DNA of 60,527 bases from Candidatus Palauibacter scopulicola (GCF_947581915.1 NZ_CANPWG010000074.1:1-60527); one strand, 5' to 3'. Positions 26,578 to 35,744 are shown, counted from the first letter of the stretch. Notes: generated from the letters alone by a model not told the origin. Numbers and translations are program-made.

Positions 26578-27231
26578 GTGTGGAGAATCGACCTCTCCGC
26601 CCGTGGCGAGGCCGGCGGCCGCGCCATCCTGAGTCCGGACGAGCGGGCCCGCGCCGAACGGCTCGTCAACGCGAAGGCGCGCGCCCGGTTCCGCCGCGCC
26701 CGCATCGCGCTGCGGCGTCTCCTCTCCGAGTACTTGCGCGTCCCGCCCGGAGAGTTGGCGCTGGAGTACGGAGAGCACGGAAAGCCCCGCCTGGTGTCGG
26801 CCCGAGCGGACGACGGGGCCGGCGTCGAGATCCCGTTCTTCTTCAATCTCAGCCACTCGGGCGGCCTCGCGCTCTGCGCGGTGGGCCAGTTCGGCGAGAT
26901 CGGCGTCGACATCGAACGCATCCGGCCGCTCAGCTACCCGGGGCCGCTCGCCCGCGACCATCTATCCCCCGAAGAATGGCGCCTCCGGTCCGACTGGGAG
27001 ACGGCGGCGGCCAGGCCGGAGTTCTTCCGCATCTGGGCCCGAAAGGAGGCGATCCTCAAGGCGGCCGGACTCGGCCTGTCGCGTCCGCTGGGCCGCGTCG
27101 ACACGATTCGCGGCGAACTCGACGGGCGCTCCTGGTGGCTGATGGACCTCTTCCCCGGCGAGGGCTTCACGGGCGCCGTGGCATGCTCCCGGGCACCCGA
27201 ATCCGTCCGGCAGTGGAGCTGGCCCTCGTAG
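26578..27231 (+). CDS. 4'-phosphopantetheinyl transferase (Sfp type)
   Basis: 217 residues from a GTG. Attaches the phosphopantetheine arm of CoA to a carrier-protein serine. All core motifs are present: FFFNLSHSGG, GVDIERI with the metal Asp and Glu, and FFRIWARKEAILKAAGLGL. Slightly short at the N-terminus, since HVWR often sits about 10 residues in; the frame is open upstream without a standard start codon. Lies 59 bases after the epimerase on the same strand. No polyketide or peptide synthetase is present here, so the substrate could be a general acyl carrier protein. Confidence 0.9.
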   Translation: MWRIDLSARGEAGGRAILSPDERARAERLVNAKARARFRRARIALRRLLSEYLRVPPGELALEYGEHGKPRLVSARADDGAGVEIPFFFNLSHSGGLALCAVGQFGEIGVDIERIRPLSYPGPLARDHLSPEEWRLRSDWETAAARPEFFRIWARKEAILKAAGLGLSRPLGRVDTIRGELDGRSWWLMDLFPGEGFTGAVACSRAPESVRQWSWPS

Positions 27232-27244
27232 TTCGTGGGAAAAG

Positions 27245-27269
27245 CCCTGCCGCGGTTCGAGCGGCAAGG
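27245..27269 (+). terminator. hairpin after the PPTase gene
   Basis: TGCCGC (27248-27253), 7-base loop, GCGGCA (27261-27266); two more pairs form across one C.A mismatch. No T-run follows. It immediately precedes the glnA -35 element. Confidence 0.4.
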
Positions 27270-27298
27270 TTGACGATGGTCGATTCGCCCCCCATAGT
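27270..27298 (+). promoter_or_regulatory. glnA promoter
   Basis: TTGACG (27270-27275), 17 bases, CATAGT (27293-27298). Predicted start near 27305, leaving a leader of about 92 bases that includes GGAGG before the ATG. Confidence 0.5.
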
Positions 27299-27300
27299 GC

Positions 27301-27328
27301 CCCGCGACATCGCGGGTCGTGCCCGACC
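27301..27328 (+). promoter_or_regulatory. palindrome at the predicted glnA transcription start
   Basis: CCCGCGACATCGCGGG (27301-27316) is a perfect inverted repeat with a CA centre. It overlaps by two bases a second stem, GGTCG TGCC CGACC (27315-27328). Sited on the predicted +1, it could be an operator, or the pair could be alternative RNA stems. Confidence 0.45.
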
Positions 27329-27396
27329 GCCCGGCGCGGAACCGAACGTACGAACCCCCCTCTCCAGTACGCCCCAAGTGACCCGGAGGTCGCACC

Positions 27397-28797
27397 ATGT
27401 CCGACGCCGTTTTTGCGGCACCCAGTGAACATTCCTCGCACGTTCAATACGATGACTACGGGAGCACCGTCGCCTCGGGCGACCGGGACGCGATCCTGAA
27501 GCTCTGCGAGGAACTGAACGTCCGTTTCCTTCGTCTCATCTTCATCGACATCAACGGTTTCGCGAAGAACGTCGAGGTCCCGGCGAGCAAGCTCGAAGAC
27601 GGGTTCGACGCCAAGGTCATGTTCGACGGCTCGTCGATCGCCGGCTACGTCCGCATCGAGGAGAGCGACATGCTCCTCCGGCCGGATCTCGACACGTTCC
27701 GGGTCTTGCCGTGGGGGAACCCGGACGCCCGGGTGGCCCAGATGTACTGCGACGTCCGGCGCCCGTACAACAAGCCGTTCGGCGGCTGCCCGCGAGCGGC
27801 GCTCAAGCGCGTCGTCGCCAGAGCGGAGTCGATGGGCTACACGATGTACTCCGCCGTCGAGGCCGAATTCTTCCTCTTCAAGACGAACGAGGACGGTAGC
27901 TGCAACTTCGTCACGCACGACGATGGGGGGTACTTCGACCTCACGCCGTCGGATCTCGCCGAGCGGGCGCGGCGGGAGATGGTGACCGGCATGGAGGCGA
28001 TGGGCCTCGATATCGAGGCCGCGCACCACGAGGTCGCCGAAGGCCAGCACGAGATCGACTACAAGTACGCCGAGGCGCTGCGGACGGCCGACGATCTCAT
28101 GACCTTCAAGTTCATCGTCCGCAACGTCGCGCTCGCGCACGGGCTCCACGCGACGTTCATGCCGAAGCCGATCTTCGGCGCGAACGGCTCGGGCATGCAC
28201 ACGCACCAGTCGCTGTTCAAGGACGGGAAGAACATCTTCCACGACGCGAACGCCGACTACGAGCTGACCGACGTCATGCTCCACTACATCGGCGGCCTCA
28301 AGAAGCACGCGCGAGCCATCGCGGCGGTCACCAACCCGATCGTGAACAGCTACAAGCGGCTCGTGCCCGGCTACGAAGCCCCGATCTCCATCGCGTGGTC
28401 GCAGCGGAACCGTTCGCCGATGATCCGCATTCCGGAGCAGCGGGGCGTTGGCACGCGGCTCGAGTTCCGCATGCCCGACCCGTCCTGCAACGGCTACCTG
28501 GCGACGGCCGTCCAGCTCGCCGCCGGCCTCGACGGCATCGCAAACAAGATCGATCCCGGCCCGCCGCTCGACACGAACGTGTGGCAGCTGTCGGACGAGG
28601 AGCGGGCGAGGATCGGGCTCGAGGTGCTGCCGGCCAACCTCGGCGAGGCCGTGGAGGAACTCGAGGCGAACGAAGTCATGAAGGACGCCCTCGGCGACCA
28701 CATCTTCGAGCAGTTCGTGAGCCGCAAGAAGGCCGAGTGGAGCGACTACGTCGCGTCGGTCTCCGAGTGGGAACTCGAGCAGTACATCAACTACTAG
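27397..28797 (+). CDS. glnA: glutamine synthetase type I
   Basis: 466 residues; ATP-dependent synthesis of glutamine from glutamate and ammonia. Motifs in order: MFDGSSIAGY, AEFFLFK, the metal-binding GQHEIDYKY, ATFMPKP, GANGSGMHTHQSLF, NSYKRLVPGYEAP and LEFRMPDPSCNGY. The adenylylation-loop tyrosine context of GSI-beta enzymes is absent, so it resembles the GSI-alpha class controlled by feedback or partner proteins. GGAGG lies about 8 bases before the ATG. Converges with the glutamate dehydrogenase gene. Confidence 0.96.
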   Translation: MSDAVFAAPSEHSSHVQYDDYGSTVASGDRDAILKLCEELNVRFLRLIFIDINGFAKNVEVPASKLEDGFDAKVMFDGSSIAGYVRIEESDMLLRPDLDTFRVLPWGNPDARVAQMYCDVRRPYNKPFGGCPRAALKRVVARAESMGYTMYSAVEAEFFLFKTNEDGSCNFVTHDDGGYFDLTPSDLAERARREMVTGMEAMGLDIEAAHHEVAEGQHEIDYKYAEALRTADDLMTFKFIVRNVALAHGLHATFMPKPIFGANGSGMHTHQSLFKDGKNIFHDANADYELTDVMLHYIGGLKKHARAIAAVTNPIVNSYKRLVPGYEAPISIAWSQRNRSPMIRIPEQRGVGTRLEFRMPDPSCNGYLATAVQLAAGLDGIANKIDPGPPLDTNVWQLSDEERARIGLEVLPANLGEAVEELEANEVMKDALGDHIFEQFVSRKKAEWSDYVASVSEWELEQYINY

Positions 28798-28805
28798 CAG
28801 TCCCG

Positions 28806-28825
28806 GGCAGCCAATCGCCGCTGCC
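28806..28825. terminator. bidirectional hairpin between glnA and gdh
   Basis: GGCAGC (28806-28811), 8-base loop, GCTGCC (28820-28825), within the 36-base gap between two converging stop codons. It may end both transcripts; no long T-run is present on either side. Confidence 0.5.
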
Positions 28826-28833
28826 TGAGCCGA

Positions 28834-31800
28834 TCAGCGATCCGGGGGTTCCAGGATCCCCGGGTCGTTGACGGCGTCCACGGCCACGACGAGTCCGGGA
28901 AGCCCCACACCGCCGCTCCGGACGTCGACGATCACATTCCGAATCCGGCTCAACCCCACCGCGTTCCGGCGGCGGAAGGATCGCATCGCCTCTTCCGTCG
29001 TTGACGCGTCGGCGTGGGCGATGATTTGCGCCGCCATGCGCGAACGCGCCAGTTCGAGTCGCGTGACGAGGATGCGCGCAGCCCTCTGGTCCCACGGATC
29101 GTCCGCGGCCAGCGAGTAGATGCGGCCCCGCAGCCACGGAAAGTCGATCTCCTCGGCGAGGCCGAAGTACACGGCGCCGACCTCGCGCGTGCCGGCGCCC
29201 GTCTCCCGGATGAGGCTGGCAATCGGCAGCAGTTCGTCCACGTAGCGGAAGGTTGTGAGTCGCGCCGCGCCCTCCGGATCGAGTCCGTCCATCTCGTGCA
29301 GCGAGCAAGTGGACTCGAAACGTTCCAGCCGCTCCGCGGTGAGCAGTTCCGGCAGGGCCTCGCGGACGGCCCGCACGGGGTCGTGCAGCCACTCGATCGC
29401 CTCGCTGATCGGCTCCGCGGGGTCGGTCCGCTCCAGGAGCCACCGCGTCGCGCGCGTCAAAGCGTCCGCCATCGCGAGGTAGCACTCGTTCTGCGCCCCG
29501 CTCCGCATCCGGACATCCGCGACGCGCAGCCGCTCGTACAGATCCTCGGCGTCCGCGATCCGGGACGCGACGTACCAGGTGCGGGCAACGGTCGCGGCGG
29601 CGCGGCCGGTCTCCTCCATGAGCCGGATGTGGCTCGTGGCGCCCATGCGGTCCACGTAGCGGTTCGTCAGCAGCATGCTCGATATGTTCGGGCGCAGCCG
29701 GTGCTCTTCGAGGTCCGACGTTTCGACCTCCTTCAGCGCCCCGAACGGGAAGTAGTCCTCCACGAGTTCCATCATGGCCGGGTCGCGGGACACGCTCGAT
29801 TCGGTGAGCGCATGCTTGAGGTGAAGCTTCGAGTAGGCCATCACGGTGGCGAGTTCCGGCCTCGTCAGGTGCGCCCCGAGGTTCTCCCGCTCGATGAGAT
29901 CCTCCCCCGCCGGCAGGTATTCGAGAGCCGGATCCAGAATCCCCTCCCGCTCGAAGCGCTGGATCACCTCGCGAAACGTCGCGGGGGCGCGCCGTGCCCG
30001 GATGTAGTCGAGGCTGATGGCGAGGCTCTGGCTGTACGTGTTGCGGAGGACCTTCCACGCGACCTCGTCCGTACATTCGCGGAGCAGGTCGTTTCGGGCC
30101 CCGTAGTCGATCCCGCCGCGCGACAGCGGGGCGCCCAGCAGGATCTTCAGGTTGACCTCGTGGTCGGACATGTCGACCCCGGCGGAGTTGTCCACGGCAT
30201 CGGTGTTTATGCTGCCCCCGCGGAGCGCGTATTCCACCCGCGCGCCCTGCGTGAAGCCGAGATTGCCGCCCTCCCCCACGACACGCGCCTGAATGGCCGT
30301 CGCATCGACCCGCGTGGGATCGCCGCTCGGGTCGCCGACATCGGCGTGACGCTCCGAGCTCGCCTTCACGTACGTGCCGATGCCGCCGTTCCAGAGGAGG
30401 TCGACCGGCGCCGACAGGATCGCGCGAATCAACTCGTTTCCGTTCATCTCCTCGCGATCGATGGCGAGGCGCTCGCGGATCTGCGGCGACAGGCGGATCT
30501 GCTTCTCCGTACGGTCGTAGACGCCGCCCCCCTCGCTCAGGAGTTCGGCGTCGTAGTCGGCCCACGACGAAGCCGGGAGACCGAACAGCCGCTTCCGTTC
30601 CTCCCACGCTGCCTTCGGCTCCGGATTCGGATCGAGGAAGATGTCCCGGTGATCGAAGGCGGCGACGAGCTGGATCTGCTTACTGAGCAGCATCCCGTTG
30701 CCGAACACGTCGCCGCTCATGTCCCCGATGCCGACCGCCGTGAAGGGTTCGTTCTCGTAGTCGATGTCCGCTTCCCGGAAGTGGCGCTTCACGCACTCCC
30801 ACGCGCCGCGGGCCGTGATCCCCTCCTTCTTGTGGTCGTACCCCTGCGATCCGCCGGAGGCGAAGGCGTCATCGAGCCAGAAGCCCGCTTCCGCCGCGAG
30901 TTCGTTGGCCGTATCCGAGTTCTTCGCCGTTCCCTTGTCCGCGGCGACGACGAGGTACGGGTCGGGTCCATCGTGGATCACCATCCCCCGGGGTCGCGTC
31001 ACCTCGCCATCGACGACGTCGTCCGAGACTTCCAGCAGGCCGCGAATGAAGTCCCGGTAGCTGTCCAACCCGGCCGCGAGCCGCGCCTCGCGATCCTCCG
31101 GCAGACCCTTCACGATGAAGGCGCCCTTCGCGCCGCCGGGCACGATGACGGCGTTCTTCACCCGCTGCGTCTTCACGAGTCCGAGCACCTCCACCCGGAA
31201 ATCGCCGTAGCGGTCGCTCCACCTGATCCCGCCGCGCGCCACGTCGTCCATGCGCAGGTGGGCGGCCTCGGTGCGAGGGCCGCGCAGGTAGACCTCGTGT
31301 TTCGGCTTCGGCTCCGGAATGAAGTCGACGGAGCGGCTCGAGATCTTGAGCGCGAGAAGCGGCGAACGGCGCAGGTCGCCCCGGTAGTGGTTCGTGCGCA
31401 CGGTGGCATGGACGAGTTCCATCATCCGCCGCAGCGTCCGGTCGTCCTCGATCCCCCGTACCGAAGCCAGTCCTCGCGTGAACTCGCGCTTCAGACGCCG
31501 CATCGCGACGTCCGCCCCCTCCTGCGCCTCCGGATCGAAGCGCACCTCGAAGGCCCGGAAGATGCAGCGTGCGATGTCGGGGTACGCCGTGAGCGGAAAC
31601 TGGCCGCCCGTGGGAGCGGCAACGGCGCCGATGCGGAACGTGTACCCCGCGTAGGCCCGGAGGACCGATACCTCGCGCCATGTGAGACCGGCCGTCACGA
31701 TGAGTTCGTTCAGCCGGTCATCTTCCGCCACCCCCGCACGGATCGCCCGCAGCATGTCGCCGATGCGGTCCTGCGCCGCCGCGATGTCGAGGTCGCCGGC

Positions 31801-33675
31801 ACGCCGCGCTTCGGCTTCGAAGGACTGGACGCGCGCCGCGAACGTCTCTTCCGTGGCGTCGGGCGTCTCGTCCTTGAGCTGGATCGTGAAGCGGAGCGAG
31901 TCGAGCACCCGGAGCCCCAGGTTCTCGAGCGTGGGGATCACGTCGCTGAGGACGTAGTGGCCCTTCCGGGCGTACAACCGCAGATGATAGTGTCGCCCGT
32001 CCGTCTCTCCCGGGGACCGTTTGAGCAGCACCTGGCTCTCGCCCGTCTCGGCCAGCCGGGCGAGACAGGCCACATCCTCGACCGCGGTGTCGATGTCCAT
32101 CGCCGCCTGGTAGCCGGTCGAGAAACGCACGACATGCGTCGCGAGTTCGTGGCCTCGCGTGGGACCGTGGACGGCATCGAGCGCGTCCTCGAGGCGCTCC
32201 TCCCAGGTGCGCACGATCGAGCGGACCTGGGCCTGGACGGCGTCGAGGTCGACCGACCCCACCTCGTCCGGGTCGTGAGCGAGGTAGAAGTGAAGGCGCG
32301 CCTGGTCGCCCTGACCCAGCGCGAGATGGTAGTTGAGGAGCGTCCCCCGGTAGGCCTCGATCAGCGCCGCCTGCAGCCGCCTTCGCACCTGCCCCGAGAA
32401 ATGGGTCCTGGGGAGGATGACGAGGATCTGGACGCCGCGGCCGAGCTGGTCGGGACGCGCCGTGACCCGCACGTCGTCCCCGCCTCCGGTCGCCATCACC
32501 GCGTCGATGACCGAGCGGATCTCCTCCACCGAGGCGAGGAACAGTTCCTCCTTCGGCATCGAGTTGAACGTCCCCAGGATGACGTTGTAGTCGTGCGATC
32601 CGGGGGGCGCGGCTTCCAGTTGGAGGATCTCGCGCAGCTTGCGGCGCAGGATCGGGATGGAGGAGGCGTCCTGCGAGAACGCCTTCGCGGTGAACAGGCC
32701 GAGGAACCGGTGCTCGCCGTACACCGTCCCGTCCGGGCGCAGACGTTTGATCCCCACGTAATCCATGCGGACGTTGCGCCGGATCGGACTCTGGGCGTTG
32801 GTCTTGGAGATGATGAGAAGCGGGCCGCCCAGCACGCGGGCACGGAGGTACGCGGGGAGTTCGTCCAGCGGCCGGGGTTCGTGGTACTTCGACGTGTCGT
32901 CGTCCCTGAGGATCCCGAGCCCGCTCCCCTCGTCGACGTGGATCCAGTCGCGGCCGGCATCGTCCGTCTCGATGCGGTAGGCGCGATAGCCGAGGAAGAC
33001 GAACCCGGGGTCCACGAGCCACCGGAGGAGGTCCTGGATCTCCTCGAACTCGGTGCTGCGCCACGGTGTCTCCCGCCGCTTGTCGTCGAGTTCGCCGACG
33101 AGCGTCTTCACCCGCTCGATCATGGGGGAGAAGTCCCCGGTGACGGCTCTCACGAGTTCGAGGCGCCGCCGCACTTCGGCTTCCAGCGTGTCCCGGACCT
33201 CCGCGTGGTGGGCGTCGTCGAGCACGATGTGGACGACGGACACGCGTGTGCCGTCGGCGGAGTGGTCGCGGATGTCGAGTACACGGCCGGACACGTCCCG
33301 GTCCACGACGACGACCGGGTGCAGAAGGAGCGGCAGGTCGAGCCCCGCCGAGTGGAGGTACTCGCGAAGCGTGTCGACGATGAAGGGCCGGTCCTCCATC
33401 ACCGTCTGGAGCACGCCGCGCGACGGATCGTCCTCGTCCCAGGCGAGTCGGATCGCGATTTCGCCGTCGTCGGCGCCGGCCACGAGGCGATAGAGGGCGG
33501 CGACATCGTCGGCCAGCGCGCGGACCGGGCGTCCATCCGCGATGTGGGCATAGCCGCGGCTGAAGAGACGGCGGGATAGACCCCGGACCGCTTCGCCGGG
33601 CGCGTCCGGGAGTCGCGATTCGATCTCGCGGATCAGGGGCCCGAGGTCCGACTTCTGCGCAGGCTTGTTTTTCAT
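28834..33675 (-). CDS. gdhB: NAD-specific glutamate dehydrogenase, large (GDH-180 type)
   Basis: 1613 residues. Oxidative deamination of glutamate to 2-oxoglutarate; the large class has ACT-like N-terminal regulatory modules before the catalytic core. The N-terminal half contains the typical DRPFIVDTLREYL and DPGFVFLGYRAY segments. The catalytic part shows DDVARGGIRWSDRYGDFR, PGGAKGAFIVK, the DGPDPYLVVAADKGTAKNSD loop and GGSQGYDHKKEGITARGAWE. The ATG at 33675 is chosen because a -10 element lies just upstream; the longer frame to 33849 adds a disordered Arg-rich stretch. Whether it is catabolic is inferred from family. Confidence 0.95.
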   Translation of the reverse strand: MKNKPAQKSDLGPLIREIESRLPDAPGEAVRGLSRRLFSRGYAHIADGRPVRALADDVAALYRLVAGADDGEIAIRLAWDEDDPSRGVLQTVMEDRPFIVDTLREYLHSAGLDLPLLLHPVVVVDRDVSGRVLDIRDHSADGTRVSVVHIVLDDAHHAEVRDTLEAEVRRRLELVRAVTGDFSPMIERVKTLVGELDDKRRETPWRSTEFEEIQDLLRWLVDPGFVFLGYRAYRIETDDAGRDWIHVDEGSGLGILRDDDTSKYHEPRPLDELPAYLRARVLGGPLLIISKTNAQSPIRRNVRMDYVGIKRLRPDGTVYGEHRFLGLFTAKAFSQDASSIPILRRKLREILQLEAAPPGSHDYNVILGTFNSMPKEELFLASVEEIRSVIDAVMATGGGDDVRVTARPDQLGRGVQILVILPRTHFSGQVRRRLQAALIEAYRGTLLNYHLALGQGDQARLHFYLAHDPDEVGSVDLDAVQAQVRSIVRTWEERLEDALDAVHGPTRGHELATHVVRFSTGYQAAMDIDTAVEDVACLARLAETGESQVLLKRSPGETDGRHYHLRLYARKGHYVLSDVIPTLENLGLRVLDSLRFTIQLKDETPDATEETFAARVQSFEAEARRAGDLDIAAAQDRIGDMLRAIRAGVAEDDRLNELIVTAGLTWREVSVLRAYAGYTFRIGAVAAPTGGQFPLTAYPDIARCIFRAFEVRFDPEAQEGADVAMRRLKREFTRGLASVRGIEDDRTLRRMMELVHATVRTNHYRGDLRRSPLLALKISSRSVDFIPEPKPKHEVYLRGPRTEAAHLRMDDVARGGIRWSDRYGDFRVEVLGLVKTQRVKNAVIVPGGAKGAFIVKGLPEDREARLAAGLDSYRDFIRGLLEVSDDVVDGEVTRPRGMVIHDGPDPYLVVAADKGTAKNSDTANELAAEAGFWLDDAFASGGSQGYDHKKEGITARGAWECVKRHFREADIDYENEPFTAVGIGDMSGDVFGNGMLLSKQIQLVAAFDHRDIFLDPNPEPKAAWEERKRLFGLPASSWADYDAELLSEGGGVYDRTEKQIRLSPQIRERLAIDREEMNGNELIRAILSAPVDLLWNGGIGTYVKASSERHADVGDPSGDPTRVDATAIQARVVGEGGNLGFTQGARVEYALRGGSINTDAVDNSAGVDMSDHEVNLKILLGAPLSRGGIDYGARNDLLRECTDEVAWKVLRNTYSQSLAISLDYIRARRAPATFREVIQRFEREGILDPALEYLPAGEDLIERENLGAHLTRPELATVMAYSKLHLKHALTESSVSRDPAMMELVEDYFPFGALKEVETSDLEEHRLRPNISSMLLTNRYVDRMGATSHIRLMEETGRAAATVARTWYVASRIADAEDLYERLRVADVRMRSGAQNECYLAMADALTRATRWLLERTDPAEPISEAIEWLHDPVRAVREALPELLTAERLERFESTCSLHEMDGLDPEGAARLTTFRYVDELLPIASLIRETGAGTREVGAVYFGLAEEIDFPWLRGRIYSLAADDPWDQRAARILVTRLELARSRMAAQIIAHADASTTEEAMRSFRRRNAVGLSRIRNVIVDVRSGGVGLPGLVVAVDAVNDPGILEPPDR

Positions 33676-33680
33676 GCCCG

Positions 33681-33710
33681 TAGATACCCCATTGTGCCGC
33701 ACAGGGTCAA
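33681..33710 (-). promoter_or_regulatory. gdh promoter, probably leaderless
   Basis: Minus-strand TTGACC (33710-33705), 18 bases, TATCTA (33686-33681), then 5 bases to the ATG at 33675. No Shine-Dalgarno. Same geometry as the guaB promoter. Confidence 0.5.
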
Positions 33711-33864
33711 CGGCAAACGTGCCGGAAGCCGAAGTACGAACCGAAGGCCGCCACCGGCCGGCACCCGACCCATGACGAAATCCTCGACGCGCTGAGTTAG
33801 CGGGGCGCGTCCGGGGTGGCGGGCCCGACATTCCCGCGGGAACGTCCAAACCGGATCGAGCGGT

Positions 33865-34239
33865 TCAACGGATCCGCCCGTAGCGGTCTTCGAGGCGCAC
33901 CAGGTCGTCCAGTTCCGGCGTGCTCACCTCGAGGATGATGCTGTCTTCGAGCGCCTCCATGCGGTGCACGTTCCCGGGCGGGATCGAGACGACCTCGCCC
34001 GGGAGCCACTCGAAGACCGCATCGTTGAGCGTGAAGCGCATGCGCCCGGACTGGAGCAGCATCGTCTCGTGCTTCACGAGATGCTTCTGCAGCGAGAGGA
34101 TGTGCCCCTTTTCGACTTCGAGAACCTTCCCCGCGTAGCGGTCCGTGTGGGCGTACCACACCTCGCGCCCCCAGGGCTTGTCCACGATGCGGGGCTCCCC
34201 GCGGCCCGCCGGTTCCCGTCCCTTCTCATGCCCCTCCAT
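33865..34239 (-). CDS. cupin-fold protein (mannose-6-phosphate isomerase C-terminal type)
   Basis: 124 residues. A single cupin domain starting at VDKPWGREVWYAHTDRYAGKV, with the metal-binding His pair region SLQKHLVKHE (motif 1) and PPGNVHRMEAL (motif 2). It resembles the C-terminal cupin of type II phosphomannose isomerase/GDP-mannose pyrophosphorylase but stands alone. A role in sugar-phosphate isomerisation or as a small-molecule sensor is possible; substrate unknown. The N-terminal ~15 residues are charged and poorly conserved in character. Confidence 0.8.
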   Translation of the reverse strand: MEGHEKGREPAGRGEPRIVDKPWGREVWYAHTDRYAGKVLEVEKGHILSLQKHLVKHETMLLQSGRMRFTLNDAVFEWLPGEVVSIPPGNVHRMEALEDSIILEVSTPELDDLVRLEDRYGRIR

Positions 34240-34247
34240 GGCGGGAC

Positions 34248-34253
34248 ATGATA
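34248..34253 (-). promoter_or_regulatory. -10 element of the cupin gene
   Basis: Minus-strand TATCAT, five of six to TATAAT, 8 bases before the ATG at 34239. It is embedded in ACATGATACAC (plus strand), shared exactly with the promoter region of the SUMF1 gene. Confidence 0.45.
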
Positions 34254-34278
34254 CACGGGCGGGTCCGGGGCTGCCGAA

Positions 34279-35700
34279 TCAGGGGAGCGATCGGGCCACG
34301 CGGAAGCCGTAGTACATGTCCCGGCTGTCGGGGAGATTCCTGGACCGGTTCGCGGAGCGGAGGAACCACGCGCCAATGAACCAGGAACCGCCGCGGAGGA
34401 CGCGGCGGTCGCAGTCTCCCGACTCCCGGGCGCTTCCATCCGCCGGAGCGCCCGAGTAGCTGTCGTTCCAGCAGTCCTGCGTCCATTCCGACACGTTCCC
34501 CAGCACGTCGTACAACCCGAACGCGTTCGGCGCGAACGACCCCACCGGCGCCGTCCCGCCGTACCCGTCGTTGCACGGCGGCTCGCTGCCGGACCCGCGA
34601 CTGAACCGGAGACCCCTGAACGATCGGGCTCTGGGCCCGCCCCCGGCTCCGTTCGCGTAGCGGCACAGGTCCGATACGTCATTCCCCCAGTGCCGGGCCG
34701 TCACCGTTCCGGCCCGCGCCACGTATTCCCACTCCGCCTCGCTCAGGAGCCGGTACGGCTGCCCCGTCAGCCCGGAAAGCCACAACACGTAGGCCTGCGC
34801 ATCCTCCCAACTCACGTACAGCACCGGACGACGTTCCCGGCCCCAGCGCCGGTCGGCCGGCGTGTAGCGGCACCCTCCCATCTGCACGCACGCGTCCCAC
34901 TCCGCGAACGTGACCTCGTACACGCCCACCGCGAACGGAGCCCCTATCGTCACCGAATGCTGCGGACCCTCGACGGCTCCGCGGAACTCCTCCGACTCCG
35001 GCGAGCCCATCGTGAACGTCCCCGGCGGCACCACGACCATCTCCGGACAGAACGCGCAGTCGCGGAACGTCTCGAACGCCTCGAACATCTCTTCCGGGGG
35101 CCGATCCGCCGTTCCGGACGCCGCGCCGTCTCCCACGGCGCCCCAGCTTTCGCGGGCGACGACTTCGTAGCCGCCCCCGTCGTAGTACCTCGCGAAATGG
35201 TCGTTGCCGGTCGTCGCGTTCGTCTCGGCCGCCTCCGCGCTCGCCCCGAACCCCACGGCGATACGCTCGAACGCCGAGCCGTCCGGATCCGACGTCGGGG
35301 CGAGACGGACCGACGACGTGTAGCCGATGATCGCCACGTGCCGGTCCCCCCGGTTCGACCAGGCACACGAAGCTTCCGCGTGGTCGCCGAGTTCCGAGCG
35401 CAGCGCCCGTTCCACGCGCTGCCGGTCTTCGAGCCGGACGCCGACCCGGTAGGCCAGGGCCACGTCGGACCGATAGACCACGGTGATGCCCTCCCAGCCG
35501 AACCGGCGGTCGGGATCCGGAGTCCGCGGCGTCGACAGTTCGCTTCCCACGCACACCACCGCCCCCGGCGGGGACGGGGAGGCGTCGGACTGCGCGGCGG
35601 CGGGGAGACTCTCGGCGAGGATACCGCCGGCGAGGAGGAGGAGATCCGCTCCCGCGTGCGCCGCGGTGACGGCGGCGAGAGTTCGTCGTGGCCCTTTCAT
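34279..35700 (-). CDS. exported SUMF1/FGE-sulfatase-domain protein
   Basis: 473 residues with a signal peptide ending near LPAAAQS. Residues ~30-215 have no recognised domain. The SUMF1 domain starts at FCPEMVVVPPGTFTMGSPES and runs to the end (EVTFAEWDACV, LPYRLLSEAEWEYVAR-type block, NAFGLYDVLGNVSEWTQD, RRVLRGGSWF). The two cysteines that carry out formylglycine formation in true FGE are absent from the C-terminal strand (SWFIGAWFLRS), so this is unlikely to be a formylglycine-generating enzyme. Strong GGGGAGG leader. A structural or binding role is more likely. Confidence 0.85.
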   Translation of the reverse strand: MKGPRRTLAAVTAAHAGADLLLLAGGILAESLPAAAQSDASPSPPGAVVCVGSELSTPRTPDPDRRFGWEGITVVYRSDVALAYRVGVRLEDRQRVERALRSELGDHAEASCAWSNRGDRHVAIIGYTSSVRLAPTSDPDGSAFERIAVGFGASAEAAETNATTGNDHFARYYDGGGYEVVARESWGAVGDGAASGTADRPPEEMFEAFETFRDCAFCPEMVVVPPGTFTMGSPESEEFRGAVEGPQHSVTIGAPFAVGVYEVTFAEWDACVQMGGCRYTPADRRWGRERRPVLYVSWEDAQAYVLWLSGLTGQPYRLLSEAEWEYVARAGTVTARHWGNDVSDLCRYANGAGGGPRARSFRGLRFSRGSGSEPPCNDGYGGTAPVGSFAPNAFGLYDVLGNVSEWTQDCWNDSYSGAPADGSARESGDCDRRVLRGGSWFIGAWFLRSANRSRNLPDSRDMYYGFRVARSLP

Positions 35701-35744
35701 CTCCGGCGCCTCCCCGTACGCGGCGGTGATCAGCCTCCCGCTAC

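Noticed and set aside
29014-33579. Long plus-strand frame opposite the glutamate dehydrogenase
   Set aside because: Low-complexity shadow translation; the opposite strand encodes full glutamate dehydrogenase motifs.
34279-35700. Annotation as formylglycine-generating enzyme with a sulfatase partner
   Set aside because: Catalytic cysteines are missing and no sulfatase gene is in the window.
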